From Listeria valentina (GTDB taxonomy: Bacteria > Bacillota > Bacilli > Lactobacillales > Listeriaceae), in the NCBI RefSeq assembly GCF_011800755.1, contig NZ_JAATJW010000022.1, forward strand, positions 1 through 38,474: a stretch of 38,474 nucleotides of DNA, written 5' to 3'. A model generated the notes under the pieces. The model had not been told where the DNA came from, did no database searches, and was given only the letters and a program-made list of their open reading frames with translations. The position numbers and the translations under genes are program-made. This document shows positions 18,196-28,655 of the stretch, one piece after another. Position 1 is the first letter of the stretch. Every line of letters starts with the position of its first letter.

Positions 18196-18852
18196 ATGAC
18201 TAGCGAAATCACAACCCTGCTTTTCGATTTAGATGGGACTTTGATTAATACCAATGAACTCATTATCGCTTCTTTTCAAGCGACATTAAAAGAATTTTTA
18301 CCTGAAAAAGAATTTTCTCGTGAAGAAATCCTGCTTTTTATTGGACCGCCGATTTCTGAAACCTTTGGGAATTTGTTGCCAGAACGTGCAGAAGAAATGA
18401 TCGATTTTTACCGAGCGTATACAAATGAGCATCATGATGAGCTGATCTTGGAATATGATGGTGTTTATGAAGCGATTCGAGCTCTTTATGAAGAAGATTA
18501 TAAACTCGCTATTGTTTCAACGAAGATTTATGACACAGTGATGCGAGGCCTAAAAGTAATGGGGCTAGATAAGTTTTTCCAAGTCGTTATCGGTTTCGAT
18601 CAAGTGCAAGCTGCAAAGCCCGATCCAGAGGGAATTAACATGGCGTTAACGCTTTTAAATGCTTCAAAAGAGGAAGCGATCATGGTCGGAGACAACTATC
18701 ATGACATTTTGGCTGGAAAAAATGCTGGTGTAAAAGCTGCTGGTGTTGCTTGGAGTATCAAAGGGGAAGAAACTCTTCTCGCTTATGAACCCGATTATAT
18801 GTTACACAAAATGGGCGACTTGCTGAAGATTGTTCATCGTGAGGAAGAGTAA
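18196..18852 (+). CDS. ppaX: Pyrophosphatase PpaX, HAD family
   Basis: The 218-residue product is a haloacid dehalogenase-type hydrolase with motif [11 protein letters not shown] (residues 10-19), a helical cap, motif II near VSTKI, a conserved lysine in KPDPEG, and motif [11 protein letters not shown]. Length and position between lgt and the acyltransferase match PpaX (YvoE), which hydrolyses the pyrophosphate released when HprK works as a phosphorolytic HPr(Ser-P) phosphorylase. The functional link with the nearby hprK gene is established in Bacillus. GGAAAGGGTG precedes the ATG; the next gene starts two bases after its stop. Confidence 0.93.
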   Translation: MTSEITTLLFDLDGTLINTNELIIASFQATLKEFLPEKEFSREEILLFIGPPISETFGNLLPERAEEMIDFYRAYTNEHHDELILEYDGVYEAIRALYEEDYKLAIVSTKIYDTVMRGLKVMGLDKFFQVVIGFDQVQAAKPDPEGINMALTLLNASKEEAIMVGDNYHDILAGKNAGVKAAGVAWSIKGEETLLAYEPDYMLHKMGDLLKIVHREEE

Positions 18853-18854
18853 CG

Positions 18855-19361
18855 ATGCGTCGCTTGAACCGTTTTAAACCAAGAAAAGAAAAAGAAAATC
18901 CGCTATTTCGAGTTTATCAAACGGTATCATTTTGGCGAACTTTGAAAAACACGATCGTGATTGAGTTTTGTCGCTATTTTCCGTGGATTTCAGGCAAGCG
19001 AAAGTTGTACCGAAGTCTTTTGCGGATGGAGATTGGTGAAAATACGGCTGTCGCTTTCAAAGTAACCTTTGATTTGTTTTATCCAGAAAAAATCAAAATT
19101 GGTCGGAATTCGATTATTGGATTTCATACGACAATTCTGACACATGAATATTTGGTTGAAGAATACCGCACCGGAGAAGTTCAAATTGGTGATGACACGA
19201 TGATCGGAGCTAATGTAACGATTCTTCCGGGAGTGACGATTGGAAGCCGTGTCAAAGTGGGTGCTGGGGCAGTTGTTAATCGAGATATTCCAGATGATCA
19301 CTTAGCATTTGGGAACCCGCTCGTTGTGCGCCCGCTTGATCGGGAAAATAAAAGGGACTGA
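18855..19361 (+). CDS. Left-handed beta-helix acyltransferase (YvoF-like)
   Basis: The 168-residue product carries hexapeptide repeats of the left-handed beta-helix fold: IKIGRNSIIG, VQIGDDTMIGANVTILPGVT and IGSRVKVGAGAVV. It ends with the GNP-type turn (AFGNPLVVRPL), typical of maltose/galactoside O-acetyltransferase relatives. A short basic N-terminus (MRRLNRFKPRKEKE) may sit near the membrane. The acceptor is unknown; acetyl-CoA as donor is inferred from the family. It starts two bases after ppaX and is therefore probably translated with it. Its stop codon lies inside the stem of the following terminator. The position matches YvoF in Bacillus. Confidence 0.88.
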   Translation: MRRLNRFKPRKEKENPLFRVYQTVSFWRTLKNTIVIEFCRYFPWISGKRKLYRSLLRMEIGENTAVAFKVTFDLFYPEKIKIGRNSIIGFHTTILTHEYLVEEYRTGEVQIGDDTMIGANVTILPGVTIGSRVKVGAGAVVNRDIPDDHLAFGNPLVVRPLDRENKRD

Positions 19362-19405
19362 AATGGGAGCGTAAAGATAAATTGGGCTCTTATTTCAGTC
19401 TTTTT
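19356..19405 (+). terminator. Terminator after the acyltransferase gene
   Basis: GACTGAAAT with GGAGC inside pairs with GGCTC and ATTTCAGTC, followed by TTTTT. The 5' arm includes the stop codon of the acyltransferase gene. Confidence 0.85.
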
Positions 19406-19470
19406 GCCACTTGCGGAACGAAAAATCTATGATATACTTCAACTAAGAAACGAGGAATGGAGGGGAGAAG

Positions 19471-20931
19471 TTGAAGAAAAGAGAATCAAGAGACGCGAAA
19501 GTCATTCACTTTTTCCCGAATAGTTACTTCTATTTTGAACGGGGGATTGCAGCTTTTCGCGAAGAAAAGATCAAAGAAGCAATCGAATATTTGGAACGAG
19601 CACATGAACTTGAACCACGCGAGCCGGTGGTGATGTGCCAACTGGCAATTTGTTATACGGAAGTAGGACAGTTCCATAAGTCTAACCAATTTTTACGTTA
19701 TATTTTGGAAAACTTGGATGAGAATATGGTGTATTGTTATTACTTTATTGCCAATAACTTCGCTTATATGAAAGATTTTAGGCGTGCCCTTCAATATGCC
19801 AAGCGTTATCAGGAGCTCGACCCGACTGGCGAGTATAAAGAGGAAGCAGAGGATCTGGTTCAACTTTTACTAGAGGAGACTCCGATCGGCGTGGCGCTTG
19901 AAAACAATTTCGCTAAAGCTGAACAAGAGTTTTACCAGTATAAACGGGAGCTGAATCGTTATTTGGCAGAGGAAGATAGTGCTTCGGCATGTCAGGTGCT
20001 TGAGAAGGTGATTGACGATAAGCCCAATTTTTGGCCAGCGTATAATCAGCTCGCGATGCTTTATTTTGAAGATTTACGAGAAGAGGAAGGCTTGAAGGTT
20101 CTTTATCGGCTGCTCGATCGTTCGCCGGGGAATTTACTTGGGCTAGCGGATTTGTTTGTGTACCATTATTTTAAAGCGAACCGCGAAGAAGCTGAGAAAT
20201 TATACGGAGAACTAAAAAAAGTAGTTCCGATTTTGACTCATCACAAAGAGCGCTTGGCTGTGTTGCACGCGATGATGGCAGACTACACACAGGCTGAGAA
20301 CTTGTTTGTCGATATAGTTGATCTCGAGGTTACAGATCGTCCGCGTTTTTACTATTACCGGGCAAAAACAGCCTTTTATCTCGGGCAGGAGGAACATGCA
20401 AAGGAATACTGGCAACAGTTTTTGAATTGTGATGTTTACGAGCGAGAGGCTTTTCCTTTTTCAAGAAAAGGGGAGATGGCTCACGAAGCTTCGCAAATTT
20501 TGACGGAACTTTGCTCGGAAGATGAGCTGGATCATTTTATTGGCGTTTATGCGCTTTCGATTTCTTCCGTGCGAGCGGAACTGCTTCTTTTTAATCCGCT
20601 ATTTGAGATGAGCAATTGGAATTATCTTGAGCATTTGGTATTCACAGACTTCGAGTATTTACCCGAAGGCATTTTGGAGCGGAATTGCAAATCTTTGATC
20701 CAGATTTGGCGGAAGCTTGAGGAAGAAGCCTTGCCGCTTTCTGCCGAAAACCTTTCTTTCTATAAAGAAACACTTGCTGCCATTTTTCGCTTGAGCGAAG
20801 CTGAAGTGACACTTGATGAAGAGCAGTTGCAAGGCATTTCTGCGTGTCTGTTAGTTCATTTTGGCGGGAAGCGAGTGAGTGAAGCGACACAAATTTGTGG
20901 AGCTGAACCACTTGAGTTACCATTTCTGTGA
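19471..20931 (+). CDS. TPR-repeat protein (YvcD-like)
   Basis: The start is TTG at 19471, directly after GGAGGGGAG. The 486-residue soluble protein is rich in helix-turn-helix repeats of the tetratricopeptide type, clearest at residues 17-135 (YFERGIAAFREEKIKEAIEY, then EPVVMCQLAICYTEVGQFHK) and again around 185-230 and 290-325. There is no signal peptide, membrane helix or catalytic motif. The position before trxB matches YvcD of Bacillus and the same gene in Listeria, whose function is not known to me. A protein-protein scaffold role is inferred from TPRs. A TATACT box lies upstream at about 19433. Confidence 0.85.
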   Translation: MKKRESRDAKVIHFFPNSYFYFERGIAAFREEKIKEAIEYLERAHELEPREPVVMCQLAICYTEVGQFHKSNQFLRYILENLDENMVYCYYFIANNFAYMKDFRRALQYAKRYQELDPTGEYKEEAEDLVQLLLEETPIGVALENNFAKAEQEFYQYKRELNRYLAEEDSASACQVLEKVIDDKPNFWPAYNQLAMLYFEDLREEEGLKVLYRLLDRSPGNLLGLADLFVYHYFKANREEAEKLYGELKKVVPILTHHKERLAVLHAMMADYTQAENLFVDIVDLEVTDRPRFYYYRAKTAFYLGQEEHAKEYWQQFLNCDVYEREAFPFSRKGEMAHEASQILTELCSEDELDHFIGVYALSISSVRAELLLFNPLFEMSNWNYLEHLVFTDFEYLPEGILERNCKSLIQIWRKLEEEALPLSAENLSFYKETLAAIFRLSEAEVTLDEEQLQGISACLLVHFGGKRVSEATQICGAEPLELPFL

Positions 20932-20991
20932 CCGTATGAGCAGAAAAATAGACGAAAATGGGTTTTCGTATTAAGCTGTTGATAGACTTAG

Positions 20992-21978
<987 letters not shown>

Positions 21979-21984
21979 CGTTAA

Positions 21985-22022
21985 GAAACTCTCGCTTTTT
22001 GAAAAGCGAGAGTTTCTTTTTA
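21985..22022 (+). terminator. Intrinsic terminator of trxB
   Basis: GAAACTCTCGCTTTT pairs perfectly with AAAAGCGAGAGTTTC and is followed by TTTTT. Confidence 0.93.
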
Positions 22023-22194
22023 TGTAAATGATTTTGCAAATATTAGAAAAATCCAACAGAATGCTATATCTATGAAGGAAATGTTATGTTAAAATGATTT
22101 CATGAAAGTTTTCCAGCTGTATTTTTTAACAGAAACAAATCATCTGTAGAGCTTTTGTTGCGGAATTTAAAAATAATGAAAAGGTGGCTTGAAT

Positions 22195-23457
22195 ATGTTT
22201 TTTCGTGAACGCTTTGAAGAAATGTCAAAAATTGCACATGATTTGTTCGATCATCCAGAATTAGGATACAAAGAAGTGTACACCAAAAAAGTGGTGGAAG
22301 ACTTTTTGCTGAAGGAGAATCCGGATGCTCAGTTGGAACATTTTAGTGCAACGGGGATCAAAACGTGGCTTTCGAAGGATAAGGAAATGACGATGGCGTT
22401 TATCGCTGAACTGGATGCGGTTTACGCACCAACGCATTTCAACGCTGATCCGGAAACGGGCGCGGCTCATAATTGTGGGCACTTTACACAAATTACGACA
22501 GCGCTCGCTTTATATGCCTACTTGGTAAGCTCTAAAGCTTATGAAAAATTTGATTTTAATATCGTTTTTGTATTCGTTCCTGCAGAGGAATTTTTAGATT
22601 TGGAATATCGTGAAACGTTACGTTCGCAAGGAAAAATTACATATTATGGTGGGAAACCGGAAGCGATGAAGCTGGGAGTTTTTGACGATATTGATTTTGC
22701 GATGTGCGTGCATGCAATCGGTGAAACGTTTGATAAGCCGACGATCGAAATTAACTGTGATTTGGCAGGCTTTTTGTACAAGTACTATGATTTTGAAGGA
22801 AAAGCTGCGCATGCGGGCTTTGACCCATTTAGCGGGGTTAATGCCTACAGTATGTCTAACTTATTTAATGTGGCTTTAGGCTTTATGCGGCAACAAATGG
22901 ATGACACGATGCTTGTTCGTTTTAATCCGATTTTGATGAATTCGAATATGTCGACGAATGTGATTCCAAATAAGGTCCGCGTTGGTACAGATTTGCGTAC
23001 AAGAACGCTTGACTATATGAAGCAAACGGCTGTGAAGCTCGATCAAGCTGCTCTTGGAAGCGCCATGAGCTTGGGTGGCAAAGTGGATATTCAAACGCAA
23101 ATGGGGTATCTACCGTTCATTCAAAATCGCTATTTGAATGAATTTGTAAAGCAAGCTTATCTAAAAAATGATGCTGTGGAAGCGATTATTGAAGATCGTG
23201 GTGGCATTGCAGCTGCTGGAGATATTGGCGATTTATCCTTTATGATGCCTTGTATTCAAATTAGCTACGGCGGGTTTACAGGCTCAATTCACGGTGATGA
23301 TTTTAAAATGATTGATGAGCCATTTGTTCTTGAAACGCTTCCAGGCTTTATTGCAGATGTGCTTGAAGAGATGAATGGGTCAATCGATCGTAAAGAGTTA
23401 TACAAACGTAGTTATAAAGAATATGAACAACAAATCTTGAGTATAATTGAATCGTAA
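22195..23457 (+). CDS. M20-family metallopeptidase/amidohydrolase (AbgB-like)
   Basis: The ATG at 22195 lies seven bases after AAGGTGG; a TTG at 22189 is too close to that site. The 420-residue product is an M20D-type zinc amidohydrolase. AHNCGH (near residue 90) and PAEEF (near 130) are the metal-site motifs, CVHAIG (near 167) supplies another histidine, and a dimerisation domain with GKAAHAGFDP follows. A final SIHGDDF contributes the last histidine. Such enzymes remove acyl or aminobenzoyl groups from amino acids or cut short peptides. The substrate is not readable. It is the first gene of a tight three-gene set with two membrane proteins, which suggests uptake and hydrolysis of an N-acylated amino acid or peptide (inference). 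From memory this set is not at this place in L. monocytogenes. Confidence 0.88.
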   Translation: MFFRERFEEMSKIAHDLFDHPELGYKEVYTKKVVEDFLLKENPDAQLEHFSATGIKTWLSKDKEMTMAFIAELDAVYAPTHFNADPETGAAHNCGHFTQITTALALYAYLVSSKAYEKFDFNIVFVFVPAEEFLDLEYRETLRSQGKITYYGGKPEAMKLGVFDDIDFAMCVHAIGETFDKPTIEINCDLAGFLYKYYDFEGKAAHAGFDPFSGVNAYSMSNLFNVALGFMRQQMDDTMLVRFNPILMNSNMSTNVIPNKVRVGTDLRTRTLDYMKQTAVKLDQAALGSAMSLGGKVDIQTQMGYLPFIQNRYLNEFVKQAYLKNDAVEAIIEDRGGIAAAGDIGDLSFMMPCIQISYGGFTGSIHGDDFKMIDEPFVLETLPGFIADVLEEMNGSIDRKELYKRSYKEYEQQILSIIES

Positions 23458-23469
23458 AAGGGAGGACCA

Positions 23470-24270
23470 ATGAAAAAGAATTTTGTTTATTTGTTAGCAA
23501 CGGTTTTAGTGATTATTGCCATTTCGGAACTAATTGGAATTGTACCAGTGAAAATGGGGAAAGTAACGATTACGATTCTTCCACTTGTTTTTGCTGTCAT
23601 CATCGGAATGATTCTTGGGGTTCCTTATTTTAGAAAAGGGATTTTGAAACGAATTTATAGCAAAGAAAATGTTGGTTTTTCTGGAAAGTACTTGATTTAT
23701 ATCATGTTGCCACTTATGGCACGTTACGGGGCAGATGTAGCTCCGAATATTAAAGAGATTTTCAGCATCGGCTGGGTCTTTATTTTCCAAGAACTTGGGA
23801 ACTTAGGGACTGTTCTGCTAGGTCTTCCGATCGCATTGTTACTTGGTCTTCGCCGTGAAGCAATTGGTGCAACGCTTGGACTTGGACGTGAAGGAGAACT
23901 CGCTTATATCTCGGAGAAATATACGCTCAATTCACCGGAAGGGCGAGGCGTTTTATCGATTTATTTGATCGGAACTCTTTTTGGCGCAATCTTTTTCAGT
24001 ATTTTTGCACCGTTCTTACTTTACCTTGGATTCGATGTACGGGCACTTGCGATGAGTTCAGGTGTGGGATCAGCCAGCATGATGACGGCGGCTTCTTCAA
24101 CACTTGCGGCTCAAGTTCCTGATTTAAGCGGCACGATTCTTTCTTTTGCTGCTGCAAGTCAGCTTTTAACAAGCTTTTTGGGAACTTACACGATGGTCTT
24201 TTTGGCGGTTCCGCTACAAAGATTTATGTACCGCGTTTTAACAAGGAAAGGGGAGAAGCAAGGTGTCTAA
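23470..24270 (+). CDS. Multi-pass membrane protein, resembles DUF3100
   Basis: The 266-residue product has about eight hydrophobic segments and two helix-breaking, glycine-rich motifs: GATLGLGREGELAYISEKY (near 137-155) and SSGVGSASMMTAASSTLA (near 195-212). The latter resembles re-entrant loop motifs of secondary carriers. Its look matches the uncharacterised DUF3100 family as I remember it. It begins 12 bases after the M20 hydrolase with GGGAGG as ribosome binding site and overlaps the next gene by eight bases. A transporter role for the hydrolase's substrate is inferred from context and not shown. Confidence 0.7.
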   Translation: MKKNFVYLLATVLVIIAISELIGIVPVKMGKVTITILPLVFAVIIGMILGVPYFRKGILKRIYSKENVGFSGKYLIYIMLPLMARYGADVAPNIKEIFSIGWVFIFQELGNLGTVLLGLPIALLLGLRREAIGATLGLGREGELAYISEKYTLNSPEGRGVLSIYLIGTLFGAIFFSIFAPFLLYLGFDVRALAMSSGVGSASMMTAASSTLAAQVPDLSGTILSFAAASQLLTSFLGTYTMVFLAVPLQRFMYRVLTRKGEKQGV

Positions 24271-24757
24271 CAAAGTACTGCAGCATAAGTATATTAAATT
24301 TGGTCTAGTTCTACTTTTAAGTATTGCGCTTATTTTATTTACGCAACAAGTGAAGTTGTGGAAAAATCCTGAAGGAACGCCGATTTCGATGGATACGTTT
24401 ATTGGACTCTTTGTTTTATGGGGCTTTTCCTTTATTGGGATTCTAGTTTCGGATATCATGAAAAAAGTACCGGTAAATATTTTGAAGAGTTTTCCAGTAC
24501 TTGGATGGGTTTCGCTTGTTTCGCTTATTTTCTGTTTATCATCGAATTTCTTCGTTCAAGCGATTGCGGCTGTGGATTTCTTGTCGATTACAACGCCGAT
24601 TTTGGCGTTCGCAGGAATTTCAGTTGCGGATCACTTGATTGATTTATCGAAGACTTCTTGGAAAGTAGCCATCGTTGCGATCTTTGTTTTTATTGGTACG
24701 TATCTAGGAAGCGCGATTTTGTCACAACTCGGATTGTGGGTTACTGGAAAACTGTGA
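24263..24757 (+). CDS. Membrane protein partner of the DUF3100-like protein
   Basis: The gene starts with GTG at 24263, inside the end of the previous gene, after AAGGGGAG. The 164-residue product has about five hydrophobic segments (10-27, 43-63, 75-95, 100-118, 130-160) and an ISVADHLIDLSK segment. I do not recognise the family. The eight-base overlap suggests translational coupling and a two-subunit membrane complex with the DUF3100-like protein. A terminator follows, closing the three-gene operon. Confidence 0.7.
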   Translation: MSNKVLQHKYIKFGLVLLLSIALILFTQQVKLWKNPEGTPISMDTFIGLFVLWGFSFIGILVSDIMKKVPVNILKSFPVLGWVSLVSLIFCLSSNFFVQAIAAVDFLSITTPILAFAGISVADHLIDLSKTSWKVAIVAIFVFIGTYLGSAILSQLGLWVTGKL

Positions 24758-24768
24758 TTGGAATAGGG

Positions 24769-24800
24769 AAAGTTGGGATCTTTTGATCTCAACTTTTTTT
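24769..24800 (+). terminator. Terminator of the M20/DUF3100 operon
   Basis: AAAGTTGGGATC pairs with GATCTCAACTTT (one G-U) around a TTTT loop and is followed by a T-run. Confidence 0.88.
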
Positions 24801-24920
24801 GTTGAGTAAAAAGAAATGACAAATTTGTGAACAAGCGGTATTCTTATTGAATTCACATGACGAAGTGCAAGATTTGTTGTAGAATGAATTTAAATGTAAA
24901 ATGTACGAGGAGGAAATGGG

Positions 24921-25922
24921 ATGAGTATTCTTGTTCTTGGAGGAGCTGGCTATATCGGCTCACATGCGGTAGATCAATTGATAGCGGATAACTATGATGT
25001 GGTTGTTGTAGATAATTTAAAAACAGGACACCGGCAAGCGGTACATGAAAAAGCTGCTTTTTATGAGGGGGACATTCGCAACAAAGTGTTCTTGCAAGAG
25101 GTGTTTCGTAAGGAGAAAATTGACGGTGTTATTCATTTTGCGGCTAGTTCGCTTGTCGGGGAATCCATGGAAATCCCGCTGGAGTATTTGAATAATAACG
25201 TGCACGGAACGCAAATTTTGCTTGAAGTGATGGAAGAGTTTGGCGTGAAGCATATCGTGTTTTCTTCTACTGCTGCGACTTACGGCGAACCTGAGAAAGT
25301 GCCACTGACTGAAGAGATGCGCACGAAGCCGGAAAGTACATATGGCGATTCGAAATTGATGATGGAGAAGATGATGCACTGGTGCGATTTGGCGTACGGA
25401 ACGCGTTATGTGGCGCTTCGCTATTTTAATGTGGCGGGTGCGAAGGAAGATGGTTCAATTGGTGAAGACCACAATCCAGAATCTCATCTTGTGCCAATTA
25501 TTTTGCAGGTAGCACTTGGGCAACGTGAAAAGTTGATGATTTATGGGGATGATTATCCGACTGAGGATGGGACTTGTATCAGGGATTATGTCCACGTTGT
25601 TGATTTAGTAAAAGCCCATATTTTGGCACTTGAATATCTGAAAAATGGCGGGGAAAGCAATATCTTTAACCTTGGAAGTAATAACGGCTATTCGGTGAAA
25701 GAAATGCTGGATGTGGCGCGCGAAGTTACTGGGAAAGCTATTCCAGATGAAATTGTAGCACGACGTCCTGGGGACCCAAGTGCGCTTGTAGCATCGAGCG
25801 AAAAGGCTAAGCGGATTCTAGGATGGGAACCGGAACATACGGATATGCACGATATTATTGGTGCGGCTTGGAGATGGCATTCGGCGCATCCAAACGGCTA
25901 TGATGATAAAGATGAAAAGTAA
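24921..25922 (+). CDS. galE: UDP-glucose 4-epimerase
   Basis: GalE interconverts UDP-glucose and UDP-galactose, feeding wall teichoic acid and other glycans. The 333-residue short-chain dehydrogenase-type protein has the NAD-binding GGAGYIGSH (residues 7-15), the catalytic Ser-Thr in FSSTAATYGEP and the Tyr141-GDS-Lys145 pair. The C-terminal sugar-site motif RRPGDPSALVAS is also present. It is followed after 26 bases by pgcA. In L. monocytogenes, as I recall, an aldose epimerase gene lies between these two; it is absent here. Confidence 0.95.
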   Translation: MSILVLGGAGYIGSHAVDQLIADNYDVVVVDNLKTGHRQAVHEKAAFYEGDIRNKVFLQEVFRKEKIDGVIHFAASSLVGESMEIPLEYLNNNVHGTQILLEVMEEFGVKHIVFSSTAATYGEPEKVPLTEEMRTKPESTYGDSKLMMEKMMHWCDLAYGTRYVALRYFNVAGAKEDGSIGEDHNPESHLVPIILQVALGQREKLMIYGDDYPTEDGTCIRDYVHVVDLVKAHILALEYLKNGGESNIFNLGSNNGYSVKEMLDVAREVTGKAIPDEIVARRPGDPSALVASSEKAKRILGWEPEHTDMHDIIGAAWRWHSAHPNGYDDKDEK

Positions 25923-25948
25923 ATTGGGTTTTTGAGAGGGGATTAGTT

Positions 25949-27676
25949 ATGAACTGGCAAGTGGAATACCGGAAGTGGCTCGAGAATTCGGATTTAGATG
26001 AAAAACTTCGAAAAGAGCTGGATCAGGAAGCTGGTAATGAAAAGGTTCTTGAAGATAGTTTTTACCGGGATATGGAATTTGGTACGGCAGGCATGCGTGG
26101 TGTGCTCGGTCCAGGAACAAACCGGATGAACATTTACACGATTCGAAAGGCATCGGAAGGTTTAGCTCGCTTTGTTGCCGAAAATGGTGAAGAAGCTAAA
26201 AAACGTGGCGTTGTGATTGCTTATGATCCACGTTATATGTCACGCGAATTTGCATTTGAAAGTGCGGCTGTGCTCGGGAAACATGGTGTGAAAAGCTATG
26301 TATTTGAAGCACTGCGCCCCACACCAGAACTTTCTTTTGCGGTACGCTATTTAAATTGTTTTAGTGGGATTGTGATTACGGCAAGTCACAACCCGCCAGA
26401 ATATAATGGCTACAAGGTTTACGGAGAAGATGGTGGTCAAATGCCTCCAGAAAGCGCGAATGCGGTTACGGAATACATTGATGCGATCCAAGATATTTTT
26501 TCTGTTCAAATTGAAGACCTTGAAACTCTGAAAACGCAAGGCTTACTTGAAGTAATCAGCGAAGAAGTGGATCGTCCTTATTTGCAAAAGCTTAAAGAAG
26601 TGATCGTGAATAAATCGCTTGTTCAAGAAAAAGGAAAAGACATTAAGATTGTTTTCACGCCGCTTCATGGTACAGGTGGAATTCTTGGTGTGCCTGCGCT
26701 TCAAAGTGTTGGTTTCACAAACATTATTAAAGTAGAAGAACAATTTATCAATGATCCGGATTTTTCAACGGTCAAGTCACCTAATCCGGAAAATCGTGAA
26801 GCTTTTGAACTTGCGATTTCATATGGTGAAAAAGAAAATGCCGATATTCTCGTAGGGACGGATCCAGATGCTGACCGACTTGGTGTTGCAGTGCGGACAA
26901 ATTCTGGTGAATTCGATGTGCTTTCGGGAAATCAAATTGGCGCTTTGATTTTGAATTATTTGTTGAAGCAAAAGAAAAAGCAAGGTGAGTTACCATCAAA
27001 TGCTGCAGTGTTAAAATCCATCGTGACAAGTGACCTTGGACGAGATATTGCTGAGTTTTATGGTGCGGAAATGATTGAAGTGTTGACGGGCTTTAAATTT
27101 ATTGCTGAACAAATTAAAGGTTTTGAAGCGACGGGTTCACATCAATTTGAATTTGGCTACGAGGAAAGTAACGGCTACATGGTGAAGGCTTTTACGCGAG
27201 ATAAAGATGCGATTCAAGCGGTGCTTGCGATTTCGGAAGTAATGCTCGACGCGAAGGAACGTGGCCTTACGCTGTTTGATGAGCTAGAAGAACTCTATAA
27301 GCAATTTGGCTATTACAAAGAAGACTTAGTTTCGCTAACGCTAAGCGGAAAAGATGGTTCAGAGCAAATTAAAGCTTTGATGTCGCGTTTCCGCGAACAA
27401 CTACCGACAAGTATGGGTAGTGAAAAAATTAGTCGAACAGAAGACTATTTGCGGAGTGAGACGACTTACGCATCTGGTGAAACGGCAGCGATTGCACTAC
27501 CGCGCGCGGATGTTTTGAAATTTTATTTAGAAGATGGTTCGTGGTTCTGCCTTCGTCCATCTGGAACGGAACCGAAAATCAAATTTTATTTCAGTATTAA
27601 AGGAAAAACAGCGGAAGAAAGCTTGGCTAAATTAACGCGTGTTCGTGATGCGCTTTTAGAGCAAGTGGAACGTTGA
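25949..27676 (+). CDS. pgcA: Alpha-phosphoglucomutase
   Basis: PgcA interconverts glucose 6-phosphate and glucose 1-phosphate, the precursor of UDP-glucose. The 575-residue product has the active-site TASHNPPEYNGYK with the phosphorylated Ser146, the metal loop DPDADR, the sugar-binding GYEESNGY and the phosphate-binding RPSGTEPK near the C-terminus. The length fits the firmicute PgcA/YhxB group. GAGAGGGG precedes the ATG. Co-location with galE gives the route glucose 6-phosphate to UDP-sugars. Confidence 0.95.
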   Translation: MNWQVEYRKWLENSDLDEKLRKELDQEAGNEKVLEDSFYRDMEFGTAGMRGVLGPGTNRMNIYTIRKASEGLARFVAENGEEAKKRGVVIAYDPRYMSREFAFESAAVLGKHGVKSYVFEALRPTPELSFAVRYLNCFSGIVITASHNPPEYNGYKVYGEDGGQMPPESANAVTEYIDAIQDIFSVQIEDLETLKTQGLLEVISEEVDRPYLQKLKEVIVNKSLVQEKGKDIKIVFTPLHGTGGILGVPALQSVGFTNIIKVEEQFINDPDFSTVKSPNPENREAFELAISYGEKENADILVGTDPDADRLGVAVRTNSGEFDVLSGNQIGALILNYLLKQKKKQGELPSNAAVLKSIVTSDLGRDIAEFYGAEMIEVLTGFKFIAEQIKGFEATGSHQFEFGYEESNGYMVKAFTRDKDAIQAVLAISEVMLDAKERGLTLFDELEELYKQFGYYKEDLVSLTLSGKDGSEQIKALMSRFREQLPTSMGSEKISRTEDYLRSETTYASGETAAIALPRADVLKFYLEDGSWFCLRPSGTEPKIKFYFSIKGKTAEESLAKLTRVRDALLEQVER

Positions 27677-27684
27677 AAGAAGGG

Positions 27685-27716
27685 AAGAAGCTTCTGAGTT
27701 TGAAGCTTCTTTTTTA
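27685..27716 (+). terminator. Terminator after pgcA
   Basis: AAGAAGCTTC pairs with GAAGCTTCTT around a short loop, followed by TTTTTA. A TACAAT box about 20 bases later suggests a separate promoter for the next operon. Confidence 0.8.
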
Positions 27717-27778
27717 TTCTTTCTTCCTTACAATGTGGTACAATAAAAGAATAGCTAAAATGGAAAGGGCGTGGAATT

Positions 27779-28654
27779 TTGGCTTCGAATCAATTGCAAT
27801 TAGTCATTATTACTGGGATGAGTGGGGCAGGAAAAACGGTTGCCATGCAGTCACTAGAAGATCTAGGATACTTTTGTGTTGATAACTTGCCGCCTACACT
27901 TCTTCCTAAATTTTGGGAACTGATGAAAGAATCAGGGAAGATGAATAAAATTGCGCTCGTTATGGATCTAAGAAGCCGTGATTTCTTTGATTCGATCGAC
28001 TCGGCACTCGATGATCTTGATAATACATCGTTTATTACAACAAAAATTTTATTTTTAGAAGCGGACGATCAAGTACTCGTTTCACGTTACAAAGAATCAA
28101 GACGGCACCATCCGCTTGAACCAAACGGCTCGGTTCTCGAAGGAATTCGGTCTGAACGTGAGCTTTTAAGCGATTTGAAAGGCCGTGCACAACTCGTTAT
28201 TAATACGTCACGTTTGTCACCACGTGAATTGCGTGATCGGATCAACCAAGAATTTAAGGCAGAAAATAAAGATATTTTTAACGTCCAAGTCATGTCATTT
28301 GGATTCAAATACGGATTGCCACTTGATGCTGACGTTGTGTTTGACGTTCGTTTCTTACCAAATCCACATTATATTGATAAGATGCGACCTTTAACTGGGA
28401 AAGATAAAGAAGTTTATGATTATGTCATGAAATGGCCAGAAACAGAAACATTTCTTGATAAAACACTTGATTTGCTTAATTTCACGTTGCCGTTTTATAA
28501 ACGAGAAGGAAAAACACAACTTATTGTTGCTATTGGATGCACAGGCGGACAGCACCGCTCTGTTGCTCTTACGGAGTATATCGGTAAGGCTCTTGAGTCC
28601 AAATACGAAACGATTATTTCGCACCGTGATATGAAGCGCAGAAAGGAAAGTTAA
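27779..28654 (+). CDS. rapZ: RNase adapter/nucleotide-binding protein RapZ (YvcJ)
   Basis: The start is TTG at 27779 after GGAAAGGG, giving 291 residues, the normal length. Walker A is G13-MSGAGKT20, a LDLRSRDF-like segment near 60-70 follows, and the C-terminal conserved motif is [12 protein letters not shown]. RapZ/YvcJ binds and hydrolyses nucleotides; in enterobacteria it directs RNase E to a small RNA, while in Bacillus its role is less clear. It starts the conserved rapZ-yvcK-whiA trio: yvcK begins one base after its stop. Confidence 0.95.
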   Translation: MASNQLQLVIITGMSGAGKTVAMQSLEDLGYFCVDNLPPTLLPKFWELMKESGKMNKIALVMDLRSRDFFDSIDSALDDLDNTSFITTKILFLEADDQVLVSRYKESRRHHPLEPNGSVLEGIRSERELLSDLKGRAQLVINTSRLSPRELRDRINQEFKAENKDIFNVQVMSFGFKYGLPLDADVVFDVRFLPNPHYIDKMRPLTGKDKEVYDYVMKWPETETFLDKTLDLLNFTLPFYKREGKTQLIVAIGCTGGQHRSVALTEYIGKALESKYETIISHRDMKRRKES

Positions 28655-28655
28655 A

